A DNA stretch of 64,000 nt from Halomicrobium zhouii. Lineage in GTDB: Archaea; Halobacteriota; Halobacteria; Halobacteriales; Haloarculaceae. The position numbers and the translations under genes are program-made. The notes under the pieces were generated by a model. It searched no databases. It saw only the letters and a list, made by a program, of their open reading frames with translations, and was not told where the DNA came from. This document shows, piece after piece, positions 34,418 through 42,155 of the stretch. The stretch is from assembly GCF_900114435.1 (NCBI RefSeq), contig NZ_FOZK01000002.1, forward strand, positions 1,054,001 to 1,118,000, written 5' to 3'. Numbering within the stretch: the stretch's first letter is position 1; every line of letters begins with the position of its first letter.

Positions 34418-35029
34418 TCAGGGGTCGTACGCGAGGAGGTCCGCCGCCTCCGAGGCGAGGGCGACGGCGTCGGTGTCGAACGAATCCGCGTAGCGAACGA
34501 CCAGCGTCAGCACCGTCTCCGGCGCGTCCACCGCGTAGCCGTCCTCCCGGGAGAGGAGGCCGGCTGCTTCCAGTTCGGCGGCGTACTTGCTGACCGTCGG
34601 CCGCGAGACGCCGAGGTGGTCGGCCAGGTCCCCCGCCGTCGTCGTCGGGTCGCGGAGCAACGCGACGAGCATCCCGCGAGTGGTGTCCCGCCGGAGGTAC
34701 CCGAGCGTCACCTTCTCGTACTCGCTGAACTGGTCGGCGGGGAAGAACCGGCGATAGTCGCCGTCCTTCTGGCTCTCGATGGCGCCGTTCTCGGCCAGTT
34801 CCCTGAGGTGGTGCTGGGTCTCGCCGGTGCCCAGCTGGAGGTCGTCACGGATCTTCGAAAAGTGCGCGCCCGGCGTCGTCGAGAGGTAGCCGGCGATGGC
34901 GTCGCGGGCGTCGCTCCCGCTTCCGCTTTCGCTCTCCGAGAAGCGGACGAGCGGACTCGCCGCGCCGAGTGCGGCGAACCGCCGGAGGGTAGCCCGCTTG
35001 GACTCGTCGACGTCACCATCCCGACCCAT
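34418..35029 (-). CDS. Transcription regulator with two winged-helix domains
   Basis: A 203-aa protein. A first wHTH (DAIAGYLSTTPGAHFSKIRDDLQLGTGETQHHLRELAENG) and a second (DPTTTAGDLADHLGVSRPTVSKYAAELEAAGLL) are joined by a FFPADQFSEYEKVTLGYLRRDTTRGML linker. This layout is a common haloarchaeal ArsR/IclR-like regulator class. The N-terminal 40 residues are Ser-rich, with a weak hydrophobic patch but no clear membrane helix. Target genes unknown; it precedes the stomatin operon on the reverse strand but reads away from it. Confidence 0.86.
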   Translation of the reverse strand: MGRDGDVDESKRATLRRFAALGAASPLVRFSESESGSGSDARDAIAGYLSTTPGAHFSKIRDDLQLGTGETQHHLRELAENGAIESQKDGDYRRFFPADQFSEYEKVTLGYLRRDTTRGMLVALLRDPTTTAGDLADHLGVSRPTVSKYAAELEAAGLLSREDGYAVDAPETVLTLVVRYADSFDTDAVALASEAADLLAYDP

Positions 35030-35075
35030 TGATACGTTGGTATGACGAGGACGTGTAAAACGGCTTCGACTAGGA

Positions 35076-36224
35076 TCAGTTCTCGTCCGAGGCGGTCGAC
35101 CCGCCGTCGGCGTTGAACTCCTGGTCCATCTCCTCGATGACCTCGTCGGGGTCGGAGATTTCGTTCGGATCCTCGCCGTGTTTGACGGCCTGTGCGGCCT
35201 GTTCCATCTCCTCGACGTCGACGTCCGCCTCCTGGTCGATCTGGCCGAGGATCTTCTCGATGTCGTCGAGACCGAGCATCTCGCGGGCCTCCTCGTCGAA
35301 CTCGAGGCCCTCGAGCACGTGGCCGTTCTCCTTGACGTCGGAGCCGCTCAGGTGCTTGCCGTAGCGACCGACGAGCGAGGTGAGTTCCTGGGGGAGGACG
35401 AACGTCGTCGACTCGCTCTGGCCGATTCCTTCCAGCGTCTCCATCCCCTTGTCGATGATGGCGCGCTCGCCCATCGCTTCGGCAGATTTCGCGCGGAGGA
35501 CGGTCGAGATGGCGTCACCCTGCGCTTCGAGGATCTGGCTCTGCTTTTCACCCTGTGCGCGGATGATGTTGGACTGCTTGTCACCTTCCGCCGTCTCGAC
35601 GGCGCTGCGCCGTTCACCCTGGGCCTCCAGGATCATGGCGCGGCGCTTTCGCTCGGCGGAGGTCTGTTGCTCCATCGCCTGCTGGACGTCCTTCGAGGGG
35701 TTGACCTCGCGGACCTCGACGCTCTCGACGCGGATCCCCCACTCGTCGGTGGGTTCGTCGAGTTCCTGGCGGATGCGGGAGTTGATCTCGCCGCGCTTGT
35801 TGAGCGTGTCGTCGAGTTCCATGTCGCCCAGCACCGCGCGGAGCGTCGTCTGGGCGAGGTTGGAGGTCGCCCGCTCGTAGTTCTCGACCTCGAGGAACGC
35901 CTTCTTCGGGTCCATCACCTTGATGTAGACGACGGCGTCGGCGGTCACGGGCGAGTTGTCGCGGGTGATTGCTTCCTGACGGGGGACGTCCAGCGTCTGG
36001 GTACGCATGTCGAAGCGCGTCACGTCGGAGACGAACGGCCAGACGAAGTGGATACCCTGGTCGAGCAGACCGTTGTACGAACCGAGGACCGTGTACGCGC
36101 CCTGCTGATAGGGTCGGATGATGACGATGCTGGAGTACACCAGTGCGATGACGAGTAACAGGAGGATGACGCCGACGAACATGACTCCGGCGCCGCCACC
36201 CTGGAGGACCACTGTTGGTAGCAT
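35076..36224 (-). CDS. SPFH/stomatin-family membrane scaffold protein
   Basis: A 382-aa protein. One N-terminal membrane helix (about 12-33) is followed by the SPFH domain (IIRPYQQGAYTVLG, DMRTQTLDVPRQEAITRDN, VEVREVNPSKDVQQAMEQQ). A long charged helix rich in Ala, Glu and Gln then carries the typical EAQGERRSAVETAEGDKQ repeats. The acidic C-terminal 90 residues are haloarchaeal. Stomatins form ring-like membrane scaffolds and are clients of membrane proteases. It is 54 nt downstream of the NfeD gene, its classical partner. Confidence 0.95.
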   Translation of the reverse strand: MLPTVVLQGGGAGVMFVGVILLLLVIALVYSSIVIIRPYQQGAYTVLGSYNGLLDQGIHFVWPFVSDVTRFDMRTQTLDVPRQEAITRDNSPVTADAVVYIKVMDPKKAFLEVENYERATSNLAQTTLRAVLGDMELDDTLNKRGEINSRIRQELDEPTDEWGIRVESVEVREVNPSKDVQQAMEQQTSAERKRRAMILEAQGERRSAVETAEGDKQSNIIRAQGEKQSQILEAQGDAISTVLRAKSAEAMGERAIIDKGMETLEGIGQSESTTFVLPQELTSLVGRYGKHLSGSDVKENGHVLEGLEFDEEAREMLGLDDIEKILGQIDQEADVDVEEMEQAAQAVKHGEDPNEISDPDEVIEEMDQEFNADGGSTASDEN

Positions 36225-36278
36225 AACGTTCGAGTTTCAGGTTCCCTAAAATAAAAGTGTTCGGTGTGCTTCCACGCC

Positions 36279-36884
36279 TCAGGAGGCCCGGTCCGACTCG
36301 ACGTCCGTCTCCCGTGTCCCGTCGCCGGCGCTGTCGCCCTCGCTCGCGACGTTTCCGTCGGAGTCCGACGCGTCTCGCTCCCGTGCGAGCGCGCGATCGA
36401 TGTCGTCGCCGGCGGCAACCGACTCGACGGTCACCACGTTGCCGCCGCCGGGGTCGACGACCATCACCTCGCTTCCCACCTCGATCTCGCCTTCGACGCT
36501 CCGGGCGCGGTAGTAGGGGTTGAAGCCGCCGTCTTCGAGTTTGACCTCGCCCTCGGTGGTGGTCACTCGCTCGGTGACCGTCCCGAACTGGCCCCTGAGT
36601 GACCCGGAGTGGCTCGTCTCCGCCGCGCCCTCGCCCCCGTAGATGTCCAGCCGCCGGTAGCCCCAGAGCGTCAGTCCGGTCAGGGCCAGCACGACGACGG
36701 CGAGGATTATCGGCGCGAAGATACCCAGCCCGCCGGGGAGCAACAGCCCCACCAGCCCGGCGGACAGCAGTGCCACCCCGAGGACGAAGAGATGCGCACC
36801 CGGCGCGAACGCCTCCGCGACGAGGAGGATGGCGCCGGCCAGGAACAGGAAGAAGGATATCGACTCGCTGAACAGTTCCGGCAT
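36279..36884 (-). CDS. NfeD-family membrane protein (partner of stomatin)
   Basis: A 201-aa protein. Three or four membrane helices (about 9-27, 30-50 and 53-75) are followed by an OB-fold NfeD C-terminal domain (LRGQFGTVTERVTTTEGEVKLEDGGF, then SEVMVVDPGGGNVVTVESV). This is the short, non-protease NfeD form. Short NfeD proteins pair with stomatins in bacteria and archaea, and the gene order here (NfeD then stomatin, 54 nt apart) fits. The last 45 residues are an acidic Ser/Asp-rich tail. Confidence 0.92.
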   Translation of the reverse strand: MPELFSESISFFLFLAGAILLVAEAFAPGAHLFVLGVALLSAGLVGLLLPGGLGIFAPIILAVVVLALTGLTLWGYRRLDIYGGEGAAETSHSGSLRGQFGTVTERVTTTEGEVKLEDGGFNPYYRARSVEGEIEVGSEVMVVDPGGGNVVTVESVAAGDDIDRALARERDASDSDGNVASEGDSAGDGTRETDVESDRAS

Positions 36885-36923
36885 ATCCGAGGCTAGGGTC
36901 CCGGCGAAATTAAGTGTCGGGGG

Positions 36924-37358
36924 TCAGGAGTCGGATGTCAACACGCCGAAAAAGCCGAAGAGGACGAGGCCGACCAGGAACGTCCCACCCGTGAGGACGA
37001 GCAGGTCCTGCGCGTCGAACCCCTGGACGTCGACGAACAGCCGCGTCAGCCCCAGGACGGCGACGTACGCCCCGAAGACGACGAACAGCGAGTTCTCCAG
37101 CGACGGCGTTCCCGGTTCGATGGTCGCCGAGGGGCGGAACTCACCGGCGACGTTGCCGCCGACGTCCTCGTCGTCGCTGCCGTCGCCGTCGTCGTCCCCG
37201 TCCACGACCCCCGCCTCGTACTGCTGGTTGTAGTACTCCCGCTCCTGTTCCTCGTCGGGTCCGTCGCCGTTTACGCGCTCGTCGCTGGCGGGACCGCCCC
37301 AGGTTCCGTCCCGGGACTCCTCGCCGTCGTCTGCCCCGCGACCCGCGTCGTCTCGCAT
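36924..37358 (-). CDS. Conserved haloarchaeal two-helix membrane protein
   Basis: A 144-aa protein. Residues 1-75 are very acidic and disordered (Asp/Gly/Glu rich). Two membrane helices follow, about 87-106 (ENSLFVVFGAYVAVLGL) and 117-138 (LLVLTGGTFLVGLVLFGFF), after a PSATIEPGTPSLEN motif that recurs in haloarchaeal relatives. Function unknown. It is 39 nt upstream of NfeD on the same strand, so it probably belongs to the NfeD-stomatin transcript. Confidence 0.75.
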   Translation of the reverse strand: MRDDAGRGADDGEESRDGTWGGPASDERVNGDGPDEEQEREYYNQQYEAGVVDGDDDGDGSDDEDVGGNVAGEFRPSATIEPGTPSLENSLFVVFGAYVAVLGLTRLFVDVQGFDAQDLLVLTGGTFLVGLVLFGFFGVLTSDS

Positions 37359-37487
37359 ACAGAGGGGTTGTTCGTCGCGCTACTAAAGCGCCTCGCGTGC
37401 CGCCGGCGAGGAACCGACGAGGGGTTCGCCCTAATTCCGGCAGCCACGTGACGGAAACCATTTATCCCGGCCCGGAATGCACCCGCT

Positions 37488-38273
37488 ATGGCCCTCCACG
37501 TACTGGCCGCCGTCGAGCAGGGACTCAGCCGGACCTTCCAGCGAAACGGCCTGCTGCTCGTCGCGGCCTTCGTCGCGTTCGGACTCCTCGGAACGCTCGC
37601 CAGCGAAGCGACTACCGGGACGTACGCGGCGTTCTTCACCGAGCAGTCGGAAATAATGACCAGCACAGACGGAACGACGCCCTCGCCGCTGGAACCGCTC
37701 TTCGACGTCACTTCGGACGGAATCGACTGGCACGTGACGACGTTCCCGCCCGGGACCGTCGTGGGGCTCTCCGTCCTGTTCGCCGTCGGCGAGGAAGCGC
37801 TCAGGATCGCCGCGATTCGCGTCTTCGCGTCGGCGGAGACCCGGACCATCCCCGCCACCCTCGTCCGCCGGAACCTCGCGTGGGCGACGCTCCACGCCGT
37901 CGTCGCGGGCGTTCTCGTCGCGATAGCGACGGCGATAGGACTCGTCCTCCTGATCATCCCCGGGATCTTCCTGGCCCTGTCCTTCTACTTCGTCAGGCAG
38001 GTCATCGCCCTCGAGGACGCCACCACGTCCGAGGCGATGGGGCGCGCCTGGGACCTGTCGGCCGGTAACCGCCTGGACCTGGTCGGCCTCGCCGTCGTGG
38101 TCGCCCTGGTCGGTCTCGTGGCCAGCATCCCGCCCGCGCTCGTCGGCCTCGTCTCGCCGCTGGCGGGAGCGGTCGCCGGGGCCGTCACGTCCGCGTTCGT
38201 CCTGGTCTTCAGTATCGCGGCGACGACGCGGGCCTTCGAGCAAGTTCGGGGCGCGGAAGCGAATCGCCCGTAG
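37488..38273 (+). CDS. Multi-spanning membrane protein, YciC/DUF7847-like
   Basis: A 261-aa protein with about six hydrophobic segments. A motif AIRVFASAETRTIPATLVRRNLAWATLHAVVAG and later IIPGIFLALSFYFVRQVIALEDATTSEAMGRAWDLSAGNRLDL resembles a family of bacterial and archaeal membrane proteins (YciC or glycerophosphodiester-type N-terminal membrane domains) with an EDAxxxxAMxRSW-like signature. Function unknown. Convergent with metG with a 39-nt gap that can form a hairpin. Confidence 0.72.
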   Translation: MALHVLAAVEQGLSRTFQRNGLLLVAAFVAFGLLGTLASEATTGTYAAFFTEQSEIMTSTDGTTPSPLEPLFDVTSDGIDWHVTTFPPGTVVGLSVLFAVGEEALRIAAIRVFASAETRTIPATLVRRNLAWATLHAVVAGVLVAIATAIGLVLLIIPGIFLALSFYFVRQVIALEDATTSEAMGRAWDLSAGNRLDLVGLAVVVALVGLVASIPPALVGLVSPLAGAVAGAVTSAFVLVFSIAATTRAFEQVRGAEANRP

Positions 38274-38277
38274 AAAC

Positions 38278-38309
38278 GGTCGAACTGGTCGAAAACGCAG
38301 TTCTCGACC
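38278..38309. terminator. Candidate bidirectional terminator between convergent genes
   Basis: GGTCGAACTG (38278-38287) and CAGTTCTCGACC (38298-38309) pair with a 2-nt bulge around a 10-nt loop. The loop carries AAAA, which reads as TTTT for metG transcripts. It sits in the 39-nt gap between the stops of the convergent genes. Archaeal termination needs mostly T-tracts, so the hairpin may or may not matter. Confidence 0.4.
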
Positions 38310-38312
38310 CGT

Positions 38313-40460
38313 TCAGTGGACGCGTGTCCCGAGCGGGGAGTCCTCGTGGGTGGTCAGCAGGTCGGCCTCGTCGCCGGCCGCCAGCACCATCCCGTTGGAT
38401 TCGGTGCCGAACAGTTCGGCCTTCTCCATGTTGGCCAGCAAGACGACGCGGGTGCCCGGAAGCTCGTCGACGTCGTGGAGCTGTTTGATCCCGGCGACAA
38501 CCTGGCGGACCCCGTGGCCGATGTCGACCTGGAGCTTGACGAGTTTGTCCGAGTCCTCGATGGGCTCGGCCGACTCGATCTCGCCGACGCGCAGGTCGAT
38601 CCCCTGGAAGTCGTCGAAGCTGATGCGCTCGTCTTCGAGCGGTTCGAGGTCGACGGCCTGGTCGGACGTCTCCTCGTCGTCGTTCCCGTCGGTTTCGTCA
38701 TCATCGCCCTCGCTCGCGGCCTGCACGCGCTCGCGGAGGTCCTCGTTGAGCGCCTCGATCTCGTCGTCCTCGACCTTGGCGAACAGCTCTTCGGGCTCGT
38801 CGAACTCGGCGGGCGGGGCTTCCAGTGCCGCCTCGAGGTTGGCGTCCTCGACGGTGCCGCTCTCTCCGATCTGTTCCCAGGCGTTCTGGGACTTCTCGGG
38901 GAGAACGGGCTGCATGAGGACGGCGACGGCCTTGGATAGCTGAACGCAGTCGCGGATGACCTGCGCCGCCTCGTCGGGATCGTCGTCGACGAGGTTCCAG
39001 GGCTCGTTGCGCTGGATGTACTCGTTGCCGTAGTCGGCCAGTTCGACCGCGGCGTCGGCGACGGTCCGGAGGTCGTACTCCGCGACGGCCTCCCTGAACT
39101 CCTCGACGGCGTCTTCGATGCGTGCTTCGACGTCGTCGCTCGTCTCGACGTCCGGCGTGCCGCCGTAGTTACGCTGGGCGAACAGCAGGGAGCGGTAGAC
39201 GAAGTTCCCGACGTTTCCCACGAGCTGGCCGTTGACGCGCTCCTGGAAGCGGTCCCAGGAGAAGTCGACGTCCGATTCGAGGCCGGCGCCCGAGATCGTG
39301 TAGTAGCGGAACAGGTCGGGGTGGAAGCCGGTATCGAGGTACTCCTCGGCCCAGACGGCACGGTTGCGCGAGGTGGAGAGGGACTTGCCGTCGATGCCGA
39401 CGAAGCCCGCCGCGAGGATGGCCCGTGGCTCGGCGTAGCCCGCGCCGCGGAGCATGGCCGGCCAGAAGACCGCGTGGTGCTGGATGATGTCCCGGCCGAT
39501 GACGTGGACGATCTCGCCCGCGTCGTCGGTCCAGTCGTCGTCCCACTCGGTACCGTGGCGCTCGTCACCGTCGACTTTCCAGACCTGCTCCCAGTCGTAC
39601 TCGTCGGCCCCGACGCGCTCGGTGTACTGCTTCGTCGAGGCGACGTACTCGATCGGTGCGTCGACCCAGACGTACAGGACGAGGTCGTCTCCGGTATTCT
39701 CGTCAGTGTCCTCGTCGCCGGGGTAGTCGATGCCCCAGTCGAGGTCCCGCGTGATACACAGGTCCTCCAGTTCGCCCTCGATCCACTCCCGGGGCTGGTT
39801 GCGGGCGTTGTCGGTCCCTTCGAGGCGGTCGATGAACCCCTGGAGATACTCCTGGAAGTCCGAGAGGCGGAGGAACCGGTGGTCCCGGGAGCGGTACTCG
39901 GCGGGGTTGCCGGTCAGCGTCGAGACGGGGTCCTCGATCTCGCCGGGTTCGAGGTGGCGCTGGCACCCCTCGTCGCACTCGTCGCCGCGGGCGTGCTCAC
40001 CGCAGTAGGGGCAGGTTCCCTCGACGAAGCGGTCGGGGAGCCACTGGTCGGCCTCGGGGTCGTAGCCCACCTGGATCTCCTTCTCGTAGACGTGGTCCCC
40101 CTCGATCCACGATTCGACGAAGGACTGGGTGAGTTCGGTGTTGGTCTCGTCGTGGGTGTGGCCGTAGTTGTCGAAGGCGACGTTGAACTTCGGGAACGTC
40201 TCGGCGTACTTCTCGTGGTACTCCAGGGCGTACTCCTCGGGGTCGACGCCCTCTTCGGCGGCGTTGACGACGATGGGCGTCCCGTGCATGTCCGATCCAC
40301 TCACGAAGGCGGTCTGCTGGCCGACGCGTTCGAGCGCGCGCGAGTAGGCGTCACCGACGACGTAGGTCCGGAGGTGGCCGACGTGCAGGTCGCCGTTGGC
40401 GTAGGGCAACCCGCACGTGACGACCGCCGGTTCGTCGGTCGGTAGCGTGTCGTGGCTCAT
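38313..40460 (-). CDS. metG: Methionyl-tRNA synthetase with C-terminal tRNA-binding domain
   Basis: A 715-aa class I synthetase that charges tRNA-Met. Seen: HIGH-type HVGH in LPYANGDLHVGHLRTY, a zinc knuckle CPYCGEHARGDECDEGC, KMSKS-type loop as KSLSTSRN, and the anticodon-binding helical region (KSQNAWEQIG). After an acidic linker (about 590-615), a fused EMAP/Arc1p-type OB domain (FQGIDLRVGEIESAE to the end) adds non-specific tRNA binding. The loop KSLSTS differs from the usual KMSKS/KFSKS but keeps the serine positions. The ATG at 40460 has an AAGGAGG sequence 11 nt upstream. Confidence 0.97.
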   Translation of the reverse strand: MSHDTLPTDEPAVVTCGLPYANGDLHVGHLRTYVVGDAYSRALERVGQQTAFVSGSDMHGTPIVVNAAEEGVDPEEYALEYHEKYAETFPKFNVAFDNYGHTHDETNTELTQSFVESWIEGDHVYEKEIQVGYDPEADQWLPDRFVEGTCPYCGEHARGDECDEGCQRHLEPGEIEDPVSTLTGNPAEYRSRDHRFLRLSDFQEYLQGFIDRLEGTDNARNQPREWIEGELEDLCITRDLDWGIDYPGDEDTDENTGDDLVLYVWVDAPIEYVASTKQYTERVGADEYDWEQVWKVDGDERHGTEWDDDWTDDAGEIVHVIGRDIIQHHAVFWPAMLRGAGYAEPRAILAAGFVGIDGKSLSTSRNRAVWAEEYLDTGFHPDLFRYYTISGAGLESDVDFSWDRFQERVNGQLVGNVGNFVYRSLLFAQRNYGGTPDVETSDDVEARIEDAVEEFREAVAEYDLRTVADAAVELADYGNEYIQRNEPWNLVDDDPDEAAQVIRDCVQLSKAVAVLMQPVLPEKSQNAWEQIGESGTVEDANLEAALEAPPAEFDEPEELFAKVEDDEIEALNEDLRERVQAASEGDDDETDGNDDEETSDQAVDLEPLEDERISFDDFQGIDLRVGEIESAEPIEDSDKLVKLQVDIGHGVRQVVAGIKQLHDVDELPGTRVVLLANMEKAELFGTESNGMVLAAGDEADLLTTHEDSPLGTRVH

Positions 40461-40484
40461 GTGTGTGCGATGCCTCCTTGCGGG

Positions 40485-40502
40485 CCTAAAACCCGCGGGT
40501 TT
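40485..40502 (-). promoter_or_regulatory. metG promoter overlapping a 14-nt perfect palindrome
   Basis: On the reverse strand GGGTTTTAGG lies 25-34 nt before the metG ATG and can serve as TATA. It overlaps the perfect palindrome AAACCCGCGGGTTT (40489-40502). A protein bound to the palindrome would compete with TBP. The palindrome may also be chance in GC-rich DNA. Confidence 0.4.
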
Positions 40503-40557
40503 GCTGTCGTCATCTGTGTCGTGACTGCTGGTACGATTCGCGTTCGACGCGTGCGGT

Positions 40558-40615
40558 ACTGGTGACCCACCGGGGTTCACCAGTCGATGGCCACCCCGCC
40601 GCTTTACCGGCGGGG
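40558..40615. repeat. Two adjacent intergenic hairpins upstream of metG
   Basis: The 301-nt gap between metG and the RecA-like ATPase gene has no supported gene but holds two stem-loops. One is at 40558-40584: ACTGGTGACCC pairs with GGGTTCACCAGT with one bulged T. The other is at 40594-40615: CCCCGCCG, loop CTTTAC, CGGCGGGG, perfect 8 bp. The second resembles the hairpin at the right ends of haloarchaeal IS200/IS605-type elements, but no transposase remnant is visible. It could equally be the terminator of the ATPase gene transcript. Confidence 0.55.
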
Positions 40616-40761
40616 CGTCGTCGAGCCGGTCCACCCGGTGCTAGAAGGAGGTCATCATGCCGCGCATACCGGGGGACGCCGTCGCTGGCATGGGTGAAGG
40701 TTGGACGTCCGGTTTCAAAAACGTATCTGTGTCGCGTGAGCCGCTGTCACGACCGGGTCGG

Positions 40762-41427
40762 TCACTCGTAGGCGTGCCACCCGCGCGGAACGTCCGGGAG
40801 GCCTTTCATGCGAACCTCGCGGTCTCCGTCGTCACGCTCGCGCATCTCGAGGACGCAGTCGAACTCGCTCGTCAGCGTGTTGACGCTCTGCCGGTCGTGG
40901 GCGGAGTCGTCGAGCGTGAAGACGCCGAGTCCGTTCGTGTCCGCGATCCGCGAGGTGTAGATGTGGAGGAACTTGAACACCGTCCCGATGTCGAGGTACT
41001 GGATCAGCGTCGAGACGGAGACGAGGCCGTGACGGATGCCGGAGACGTCCCGCTTCGAAAACGCCTGCAGTAGCTTCGCGGTCCCGATGCTGATCCCCGT
41101 GAGATCGCCCGGTGAGGAGACCCGCTCCATCGCGATCTCCTCGATGGTTCGCTGGGAGTCACGGCCCGAGCAGTCGACGATACCGACGCGGTCGCGGTCC
41201 AGGCTCGGGATCTCTGCTTCTAGCTCCGAGAGCAGTTTCTCGGCGTTGTCGCTCGTCGTCACACAGAGGATCCCGTCGTCTTCTCGATGGCCGGCAGCCA
41301 GGAGGCGGATGGCCAGCTGGCGCTTGCCGATCATCGAGGGGCCCTGGACCAGGAGGCTGGTGCCCGAACGAAGTTCCGAGAGCATCCCGCTGGGGAGGAC
41401 ATTGCCGACGGCGTAGCCCGAACTCAC
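40762..41427 (-). CDS. RecA/KaiC-superfamily ATPase-like protein (DUF7504-like)
   Basis: A 221-aa protein with a RecA-type core. Seen: SGTSLLVQGPSMIGKRQLAIRLLA (Walker A-like, with Met-Ile in place of the usual Gly-small residues), LCVTTSDNAEKLL, VGIVDCSGRDSQ, and GLVSVSTLIQYLDIGTVFKFLHIYTSRI (Walker B-like strand region). Haloarchaea have many such small KaiC/GvpD/RAD55-type proteins near signalling genes. Its ATG overlaps the stop of the response-regulator gene by 4 nt (ATGA), so the two proteins are made together and probably act together. Confidence 0.8.
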   Translation of the reverse strand: MSSGYAVGNVLPSGMLSELRSGTSLLVQGPSMIGKRQLAIRLLAAGHREDDGILCVTTSDNAEKLLSELEAEIPSLDRDRVGIVDCSGRDSQRTIEEIAMERVSSPGDLTGISIGTAKLLQAFSKRDVSGIRHGLVSVSTLIQYLDIGTVFKFLHIYTSRIADTNGLGVFTLDDSAHDRQSVNTLTSEFDCVLEMRERDDGDREVRMKGLPDVPRGWHAYE

Positions 41428-42059
41428 TCTTCCTCACCTCTCATCGAGGGCGAGTCCGTCGGAGATGGGTCCGCCGGACCCCCGTCGTCGTCCATGATCT
41501 CTCGAACTGCCCCGACGAAGTCCGTGTCGTCGGCCATGTCTCCGAGGTCTTCGTCGACGGTCGTCTCCGCCGCCTCGATCCGATCGACCAGATCAGCGTA
41601 CTCCCCGCTCTCAGCCAGTTCCGCCTCGGTCTTCGCGGTCTGGAGAGCGCTACGACGGGCGACGAGCGAGTAGTACTCCTGCATGTCGTCTTCGAGGGCC
41701 GCTCGTTCGTACAGCCGCTCGACCGCTGCCTCGAGTTCGTCCCGTTCCGGCGGCTTCGAGAGGTACTCGTCGAACCCCATCTCGATGACGTCGAAGTCAG
41801 CGTCGACGGCGGTCACCATCGCGACCCGACACTCGAGTCCGCGCTCGCGGATCGCGGCGAGAACCTCCTGGCCCGACATGCCGGGCATCATCCGGTCGAG
41901 CAACACCACGTCGACCGTCTCGTCGACAGCGTCCAGGGCCGCCGGCCCGTCCGGCGCCAGTCGAACGTCGTAGGATCCCTCGAGCCAGCGTCGATAGGTC
42001 TCGGCGACGTCGGGTTCGTCCTCGACGATGAGTACGACCGGTGTGTCGGCGTCGTCCAT
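41424..42059 (-). CDS. Response regulator with HalX domain
   Basis: A 211-aa protein. Residues 7-120 are a receiver: VVLIVEDEPDVAETYRRWL, phospho-acceptor Asp in VVLLDRMMPGMSG, conserved Thr in AMVTAV and Lys in YLSKPPERDEL. Residues 125-180 are a HalX-type helical domain (LYERAALEDDMQEYYSLVARRSALQTAKTEAEL), known only from haloarchaeal regulators. The acidic C-terminus is variable. There is no DNA-binding domain. It lies 96 nt after the PAS/GAF kinase gene and overlaps the ATPase gene, forming a likely kinase-regulator-ATPase unit. Confidence 0.92.
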   Translation of the reverse strand: MDDADTPVVLIVEDEPDVAETYRRWLEGSYDVRLAPDGPAALDAVDETVDVVLLDRMMPGMSGQEVLAAIRERGLECRVAMVTAVDADFDVIEMGFDEYLSKPPERDELEAAVERLYERAALEDDMQEYYSLVARRSALQTAKTEAELAESGEYADLVDRIEAAETTVDEDLGDMADDTDFVGAVREIMDDDGGPADPSPTDSPSMRGEEE

Positions 42060-42155
42060 TCTTCTGTAACATGCACTGCTCTAGCGTATAGAGCCTTGCC
42101 CCGACGGGACGAGACCGGTTCGACGCGGGAACGGCGACGTCCGCCGCGGACGCGG

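Noticed and set aside
40657-41073. 138-codon ORF preceded by a strong Shine-Dalgarno-like AAGGAGGT
   Set aside because: Two thirds of it are antisense to the RecA-like ATPase gene, and the peptide has no recognisable pattern. Only the ribosome-site resemblance supports it.
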